Source: Bacteroidaceae bacterium | Lineage (GTDB): Bacteria > Bacteroidota > Bacteroidia > Bacteroidales > Bacteroidaceae | Length of the DNA: 53,952 nt | Direction: 5' to 3' | Assembly (NCBI GenBank): GCA_900770665.1 | Contig: CAAGKZ010000018.1 | Coordinates: forward strand, 1-53,952 | Shown: piece after piece, positions 49,724 to 53,952 of the stretch | Layout: every line of letters begins with the position of its first letter | Numbering within the stretch: the stretch's first letter is position 1 | Translations under genes and position numbers: made by a program | The notes under the pieces: generated by a model | Seen by the model: only the letters and a program-made list of their open reading frames with translations | The model's database searches: none | Told to the model about the DNA's origin: nothing

Positions 49724-50346
49724 CGACAATTGTGTTTTTACTATTCTAATTTAATGGTAGATGTAACGGTGTGGAATTTTTTGAGTGATTATAGACTCCC
49801 TGTCCCGTCAAATCCTTTGCAAATATCTGCAAATAAAAATGAATTTGCAAACATGGAAAAAGAGGACGAAAAAACACCTTGAATAAAAGGTTGTATATCA
49901 GTTCTTTAAGAAATGTATAAAATGAAAGGTTGTTGTTTTACGTTATTTTTTTTGGACATTGATTCTCAATGTTTTATCTCTGTTTGCACACCCGCCTGAT
50001 ATTGTGAATGCCTTTGTAAAAATGCCTTTGTTTTGCTTGTAGTGTAGTTTTGAAATATCAGCTTTCTCTATATGTTTTTTCTCATTCTATTTGGAATAAA
50101 TCTAAATAAGGCTATAAATTTTTTTATTTGGAAATTAATTATAGAGCCGGTTTGGCCGGTTAAAAATGTGGCAGAATTATTTGCTTTTTTGAAAAATAAG
50201 GATTTAATTATACGCCTCCGGGCGTTTGTGTTGCCATTGCTTTTTAATCAAGAAAAAAGGTGAGCCTAAGCTCACCTCAAATTCCAAACTTTTTGTGTAT
50301 CGATTCTTTCAAATTTCTTGAGTTACGCAAATCTCCCCATGTCTGC
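49724..50346. other. Long AT-rich gap between dnaX and dnaA
   Basis: No convincing gene. The 63-codon frame at 50072-50263 has no recognisable family and biased, AT-driven composition. Palindromic tttgcaaa words occur near 49817 and 49844, and a 13-nt word (agactccctgtcc, 49793-49805) also occurs in the rnc hairpin. The dnaX terminator lies at 50259-50278. I found no cluster of DnaA boxes. Confidence 0.5.
50252..50278 (-). terminator. Rho-independent terminator of dnaX
   Basis: Perfect 8-bp stem aggtgagc / gctcacct with loop ttag, followed on the minus strand by ttttttctt. Confidence 0.85.
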
Positions 50347-52239
50347 TTATCTTGCAATTTCAAGGTTAAGTTCCTTGCGTAGTCTTTCAACAAGCGGGTT
50401 TTTCTCTACCAATATTGCATATTGTTTGCTCTTGTCGCTTACGTGACGTTCTACGACCACTTTGTTTACGACGACATTCATTTTCATTGTTGTGTTTCCC
50501 AAGAAAGTTTTTATGCCATCGCAAATGCGTTTTTCCTCTTTATAAAAGAGGTCGGCTGCCATCTGGTTGTCGACGGAAATTGTGAAGCTGCTTTGGTCGT
50601 CAACCTTTGGAGATATGATTTTCATGCGGTCGGCCAATGCTCTCTCGTTTTCGGGCAACAACAGGGCAAATGAGGTCCATGCCTGGCCTAATGTTGCATC
50701 TGTTATTTTAGTGGGAGTGTTTGTGGCGCTCTCCGTAGCCACTGCTGTTTTCACAGTGTCTTTAGCGTCCCCGAGGGCTTCAGCCGGTGCTTTTTCCTGT
50801 GTGCCGACAGCAATGTTGGTTCTAGACTTTTTGAACATTTGGCCAAGAGTCCCTCCACCCTCGGCTCTAGTCCTCAATTCGGCGGGTCTCCCTTGAATTG
50901 CGGGAGTGGGCTTTGCTGCTGCTTGTGTTGACCCGTTGATAGGGGTTGTCATTGCTGCAGGCGTAGTCCTGTTGTGGGTAGTCTCGGTTGTAGCACCAAC
51001 TATTGCCTTATCTTTAACCTGTGCAGCACTGTCAGTCGGTATCCTTTGATGCACCTCTGCAGTTACTTGTTGCGCCTCTTGAGCTATCTTGTTGAATATT
51101 GGTTTTAGCATCTTGGGGCGGCGCCCCCCACCATCGTCGTTATCGCTGTCGCTCATCTGTGACAATTCAATGAGTGTCAGCTCTACTTGCAGGCGCTTGT
51201 TGCGGCTTGTCCTGTAGTTCAAACTGCAATTACTGCATAGTCTTATGGCGTTGAAAAGCATTCTTGGCGTGCATCTCTTTGCCTGTTCGGTATATCTGTT
51301 GCGCAGTTCGGCGCTACCCTCGAACAGTTCGGCTGTGGCATTGTCGCTGTTTACAAGCAGGTCTCTGAAATGGGATGCAGCACCTTCAATGAAGATGTTT
51401 CCCTCGAATCCCTTGTTCAATATGTCGTTGAAAAGCAACAGACATTGCGATGTCTTCTTTTCAAGAATATAATCTGTCAGTCTGAAGTAATACTCATAAT
51501 CAAGTACGTTCAGGCTCTCAATGACTTTTGCATACGTAAGGTCGCTCTGTGTAAAACTTGCCATCTGGTCGAACAGTGAGAGTGCGTCGCGCATGCAACC
51601 GTCCGATTTCTGTGCGATTATGCGCAGCGCCTCGTATTCGTAGTGTATATTCTCTTTTTCGGCAATACTCTTTAGGTGGGCAATTATATCTGCCGCCTCA
51701 ATTCTGCTGAAGTCATATATCTGGCAACGTGACAGGATTGTTGGAATAATTTTGTGCTTTTCCGTTGTTGCAAGAATGAATATTGCATGTGCCGGTGGCT
51801 CCTCAAGAGTCTTCAAGAAGGCGTTGAAAGCAGCCTGTGACAACATGTGTACCTCGTCGATGATATAAACCTTATACTTTCCTACTTGGGGCGGGATGCG
51901 TACCTGCTCGTTGAGTGAACGGATGTCCTCTACCGAGTTGTTGCTGGCTGCGTCGAGCTCATATATCGAATATGAACGTTGCTGGTTGAATGACTGACAC
52001 GACTCGCATTTATTGCATGGCTCGCCGTTCTCTGTGGGGTTAGTACAGTTTATTGTCTTGGCAAATATTCGTGCACAAGTGGTCTTTCCCACACCGCGTG
52101 GTCCGCAGAACAGGTATGCATGCGCCAATTTTCCGCTATGGATTGCGTTCTTCAGTGTCGTTGTCAGCGATTTCTGTGCAACAACGGTCTCAAACGTGTC
52201 GGGACGGTATTTCCTTGCCGAAACTATGTAGTTCTCCAT
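50347..52239 (-). CDS. dnaX: DNA polymerase III subunits gamma/tau
   Basis: A 630-residue clamp-loader ATPase. Walker A CGPRGVGKTT is near 45-54, a zinc-binding Cys set is visible (NCTNPTENGEPCNKCESC), and Walker B is IIDEVHMLS. LATTEKHKIIPTILSRC follows. A low-complexity Thr/Ala/Pro linker (about 395-520) leads to a tau-type C-terminal domain. ATG 52239 starts MENYIVSARKYRP, as in homologues. No programmed frameshift site was obvious. Confidence 0.95.
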   Translation of the reverse strand: MENYIVSARKYRPDTFETVVAQKSLTTTLKNAIHSGKLAHAYLFCGPRGVGKTTCARIFAKTINCTNPTENGEPCNKCESCQSFNQQRSYSIYELDAASNNSVEDIRSLNEQVRIPPQVGKYKVYIIDEVHMLSQAAFNAFLKTLEEPPAHAIFILATTEKHKIIPTILSRCQIYDFSRIEAADIIAHLKSIAEKENIHYEYEALRIIAQKSDGCMRDALSLFDQMASFTQSDLTYAKVIESLNVLDYEYYFRLTDYILEKKTSQCLLLFNDILNKGFEGNIFIEGAASHFRDLLVNSDNATAELFEGSAELRNRYTEQAKRCTPRMLFNAIRLCSNCSLNYRTSRNKRLQVELTLIELSQMSDSDNDDGGGRRPKMLKPIFNKIAQEAQQVTAEVHQRIPTDSAAQVKDKAIVGATTETTHNRTTPAAMTTPINGSTQAAAKPTPAIQGRPAELRTRAEGGGTLGQMFKKSRTNIAVGTQEKAPAEALGDAKDTVKTAVATESATNTPTKITDATLGQAWTSFALLLPENERALADRMKIISPKVDDQSSFTISVDNQMAADLFYKEEKRICDGIKTFLGNTTMKMNVVVNKVVVERHVSDKSKQYAILVEKNPLVERLRKELNLEIAR

Positions 52240-52297
52240 CTTTTCCTTTATAAATATTGTTAAATGATGCTCCCGGAGCATGCCGCCGGGACTAACG

Positions 52298-52328
52298 CAA
52301 AGATAGTGCAAATAGGCCGTAGAACAAA
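52298..52328 (-). promoter_or_regulatory. Bacteroides-type promoter of dnaX
   Basis: Minus-strand TTTG (52328-52325), 19-bp spacer and TATCTTTG (52305-52298) match the consensus. Confidence 0.65.
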
Positions 52329-52475
52329 ATGGGATAGATGTTTTTTTCTCCTTCCATAAATCAAAGTCAAAAGAGAAGTTGCTTCTGCTTTAAAAATAGT
52401 GAAGCAAGCTTCGTGTTTCTTGCTCGTTTGTTACTATATCTTTGCATAATGGATTAGTGTTCTTTGACAGAACCC

Positions 52476-53669
52476 TTACAGCAAATCACCTATTATCCCC
52501 TTATTTGCATCATCAATCACCGAATTTTCTAACATTGTTAGATAAATCTGCGTTGTCTGTTCCGAAGTGTGGCCCATACCTTGGCTAATTACGGATATGG
52601 GTACATTATGGTTGCGGGCAGCGGTTGCCCAACTATGGCGTGAGGTGTATGAAGTCAGTTTGCAGCCACAACCTAACATCTCTGATAATCTGCCGAGTAG
52701 GCGGTTGTGTGTATTCAATGCAACTTGATACTGCTCGTATGCTTCTGTTGCATCAAGCGAACTCAAAACGGGGAAAACATAAGGCGAATTCGTGCCCGCA
52801 TAACGGTCAATTATTCTCTGGATACTTGGCTCAATTCGGATACTCAAAAGTTGCCCTGTTTTGCGGCGAGCATAACAAATCATTCCATTTTGTAAGTTTA
52901 ACTTTTTTAGGAAGGCAATATCCACGAAAGCCATTCCGCGAGTGCAATAGCTGAAAATAAACATATCGCGGCACAGAGCAAGCGGAGTTCCTGCCTCCAA
53001 TTCCAAACGGTGCAGTTGGGCTATAATTGATTCAGACACAGCACGCTTGCGTGTGCGATCAATACCTGTATAAACCTCTGTGAATGGGTGCTGCTGCTCA
53101 ATGAGTTTCTGCCTTACTGCCTTGTTGTAGATAGCGCGGAGTACTCTCATATAGAAAGACACTGAATTACGCACTAAACCTCGCTGAACAAGGAATGTGT
53201 TATAATCTGTAATCACTTGTTCGGTTAGGGCTGACAGCGGCAAGCGAACATCGCCCAAAAATTCGCCAAAACTACACATTGTTTTCTCGTAATTCTTGGC
53301 AGTTCCGAGGCGGTTTGTCGCCCGTAGTTGCTCAACCTGTGTACGCATATAATCTAGCACAAGAATATGACTCTGTGGAGATTTGTAGCGATTGATTATA
53401 TCTCCAACCGAATAATCCACACCACAGTTATCAAGGTCTAAAATAACTCTTCGTAGCAATGCCACATCGCTATCGATGCGGTTCTGAATCATCGAGCGAT
53501 TTGGGGCTCCCGAGACTAACTTTTCCTCGTCTGCATCCCAATCTGATGGCTGCACACGAAGCCTTGTTGTAATCTGTTGAGTTTTACGGTTGTGGGTGAT
53601 TTGATAGTAGATAACACCTGCTTTGCCCTCTACCGATGATGGGCGTAGTTTTACTTTAATTGTTGCCAT
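52476..53669 (-). CDS. Tyrosine site-specific recombinase (Bacteroidales Tsr/integrase type)
   Basis: A 397-residue recombinase. An N-terminal Arm/SAM-like domain (MATIKVKLRPSSVEGKAGVIYYQI) is followed by a core-binding domain and a catalytic domain. Catalytic residues are R in SYCTRGMAF, the HxxR equivalent SRHSW, H in GMGHTSEQTT and Y in IYLTM. Close relatives either invert promoters of surface loci in Bacteroides or integrate mobile elements. No tRNA or clear att repeat is seen beside it, so which role applies is open. ATG 53669 gives the standard start. Confidence 0.85.
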   Translation of the reverse strand: MATIKVKLRPSSVEGKAGVIYYQITHNRKTQQITTRLRVQPSDWDADEEKLVSGAPNRSMIQNRIDSDVALLRRVILDLDNCGVDYSVGDIINRYKSPQSHILVLDYMRTQVEQLRATNRLGTAKNYEKTMCSFGEFLGDVRLPLSALTEQVITDYNTFLVQRGLVRNSVSFYMRVLRAIYNKAVRQKLIEQQHPFTEVYTGIDRTRKRAVSESIIAQLHRLELEAGTPLALCRDMFIFSYCTRGMAFVDIAFLKKLNLQNGMICYARRKTGQLLSIRIEPSIQRIIDRYAGTNSPYVFPVLSSLDATEAYEQYQVALNTHNRLLGRLSEMLGCGCKLTSYTSRHSWATAARNHNVPISVISQGMGHTSEQTTQIYLTMLENSVIDDANKGIIGDLL

Positions 53670-53731
53670 AATGTGATTTGATTTAAGATGGTACAATAAG
53701 AGCCTTCTCTCAATTGCTTAAGGGAAGCTCT

Positions 53732-53881
53732 TTAAATAACGGCTACGGGATATACCGCCTTATCGAACAATTCCGCAGAAATCTCCTTTGGCAGTGGCGG
53801 CGAAGAGTCGCCGCCTCGTGTCTCTGCCTTGGCATATCCGCAAAGCAAGGTCAGACATATAATCATCAATTTTATTCTCAT
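53732..53881 (-). CDS. Small secreted peptide ORF (49 residues), function unknown
   Basis: ATG 53881 opens a 49-residue frame ending TAA at 53732-53734. The first 19 residues (MRIKLMIICLTLLCGYAKA) form a good Sec signal peptide; the remainder has GGDSSPPLPKEISAELFDKAVYP. It reads towards the recombinase gene, 60 nt ahead of it. It could be a real small exported protein or the start of a truncated gene. Confidence 0.4.
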   Translation of the reverse strand: MRIKLMIICLTLLCGYAKAETRGGDSSPPLPKEISAELFDKAVYPVAVI

Positions 53882-53905
53882 AGATTCTCTTTTAGTGATT
53901 GGTTA

Positions 53906-53941
53906 TGGCGGCAGACACCCGACAAGCGAGTGCCTGCCACC
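53906..53941. repeat. Imperfect hairpin at right edge
   Basis: ggcggcagacac and gtgcctgccacc pair with few mismatches around cgacaagcga. It lies just upstream of the small ORF on the minus strand. It may terminate a gene beyond the window. Confidence 0.4.
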
Positions 53942-53952
53942 GTTGTTTAAGG

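Noticed and set aside
50072..50263. 63-codon frame between dnaA and dnaX
   Set aside because: No recognisable family, AT-driven composition, no promoter or conserved start; it lies in a gap rich in chance frames.
48003..50346. Replication origin next to dnaA
   Set aside because: Only isolated, two-mismatch DnaA-box-like words in both gaps; no cluster, no dnaN; GC-skew could not be computed here.
1..53952. CRISPR arrays, tRNA or rRNA genes
   Set aside because: No regularly spaced repeats, no T-loop pattern (ggttcgaatcc or its complement) and no rRNA-like stretch were found by reading both strands.

Overview
This window is chromosomal DNA from a member of the Bacteroidales (Bacteroidota). The family and genus cannot be fixed from the sequence alone. 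The assignment rests on repeated matches to the Bacteroides-type promoter (-33 TTTG/TTG, 19-22 bp spacer, -7 TAnnTTTG) in front of genes on both strands, on absent Shine-Dalgarno sequences, and on family-specific proteins: a UpxY-type NusG paralogue, a fused SpmA/SpmB protein, DUF4254, a deacetylase of Bacteroidetes ArgE' type, and a Tsr-like tyrosine recombinase. No rRNA or tRNA gene was seen.

Layout. 0.2-9 kb holds housekeeping and small accessory genes: argE-like deacetylase; a CD225/dispanin + DUF2752 membrane pair; spmAB-like gate protein followed by ybeY; an ECF-type sigma factor; thrA (aspartokinase-homoserine dehydrogenase) divergent from an ABC-F ATPase. 9-38.7 kb is one large minus-strand surface-polysaccharide locus of 28 genes, read from the upxY-type antiterminator at 38.67 kb down to a glycosyltransferase ending at 9.0 kb. 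It carries the export and control set (UpxY, Wza-like lipoprotein, Wzc-type tyrosine kinase, PHP-type tyrosine phosphatase), a Wzx flippase and Wzy-like polymerase, eleven clear or probable glycosyltransferases plus a GT-C candidate and a WbsX-type protein, and three acyltransferase-3 proteins. It also has a tightly coupled UbiA-HAD-GtrA-membrane protein set that looks like a lipid-linked pentofuranose pathway, and two unusual kinase-like proteins (a nucleotidyltransferase/thymidylate-kinase fusion and an APH-fold kinase). No priming phosphoglycosyltransferase, no UpxZ and no nucleotide-sugar synthesis genes are present. The middle (about 20-33 kb) is visibly more AT-rich than the flanks, so the locus looks mosaic.

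39-41.4 kb is a small minus-strand operon (DUF4254, GT9 heptosyltransferase-like, SAM methyltransferase). 41.5-52.2 kb is core: pdxB, acpP-fabF-rnc on plus; folB, nrdJ, dnaA and dnaX on minus. 52.5-54 kb holds a tyrosine recombinase and a tiny secreted-peptide ORF at the right edge, probably the edge of an accessory region.

The structures genes do not explain are mostly small repeats inside the polysaccharide locus. A four-helix-bundle (23S IVP family) gene sits between wzc and the phosphatase gene, flanked by 13-bp perfect inverted repeats and 7-bp tandem arrays, with the wzc stop codon inside one repeat. There are also two GC-rich palindromic repeats of one family, a 146-bp nested inverted-repeat element next to the wzy-like gene, and a shared intergenic motif that encodes the C-terminus of the APH protein. 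Outside the locus, a perfect 30-bp palindrome lies between nrdJ and folB, and a strong hairpin lies within the first codons of rnc.
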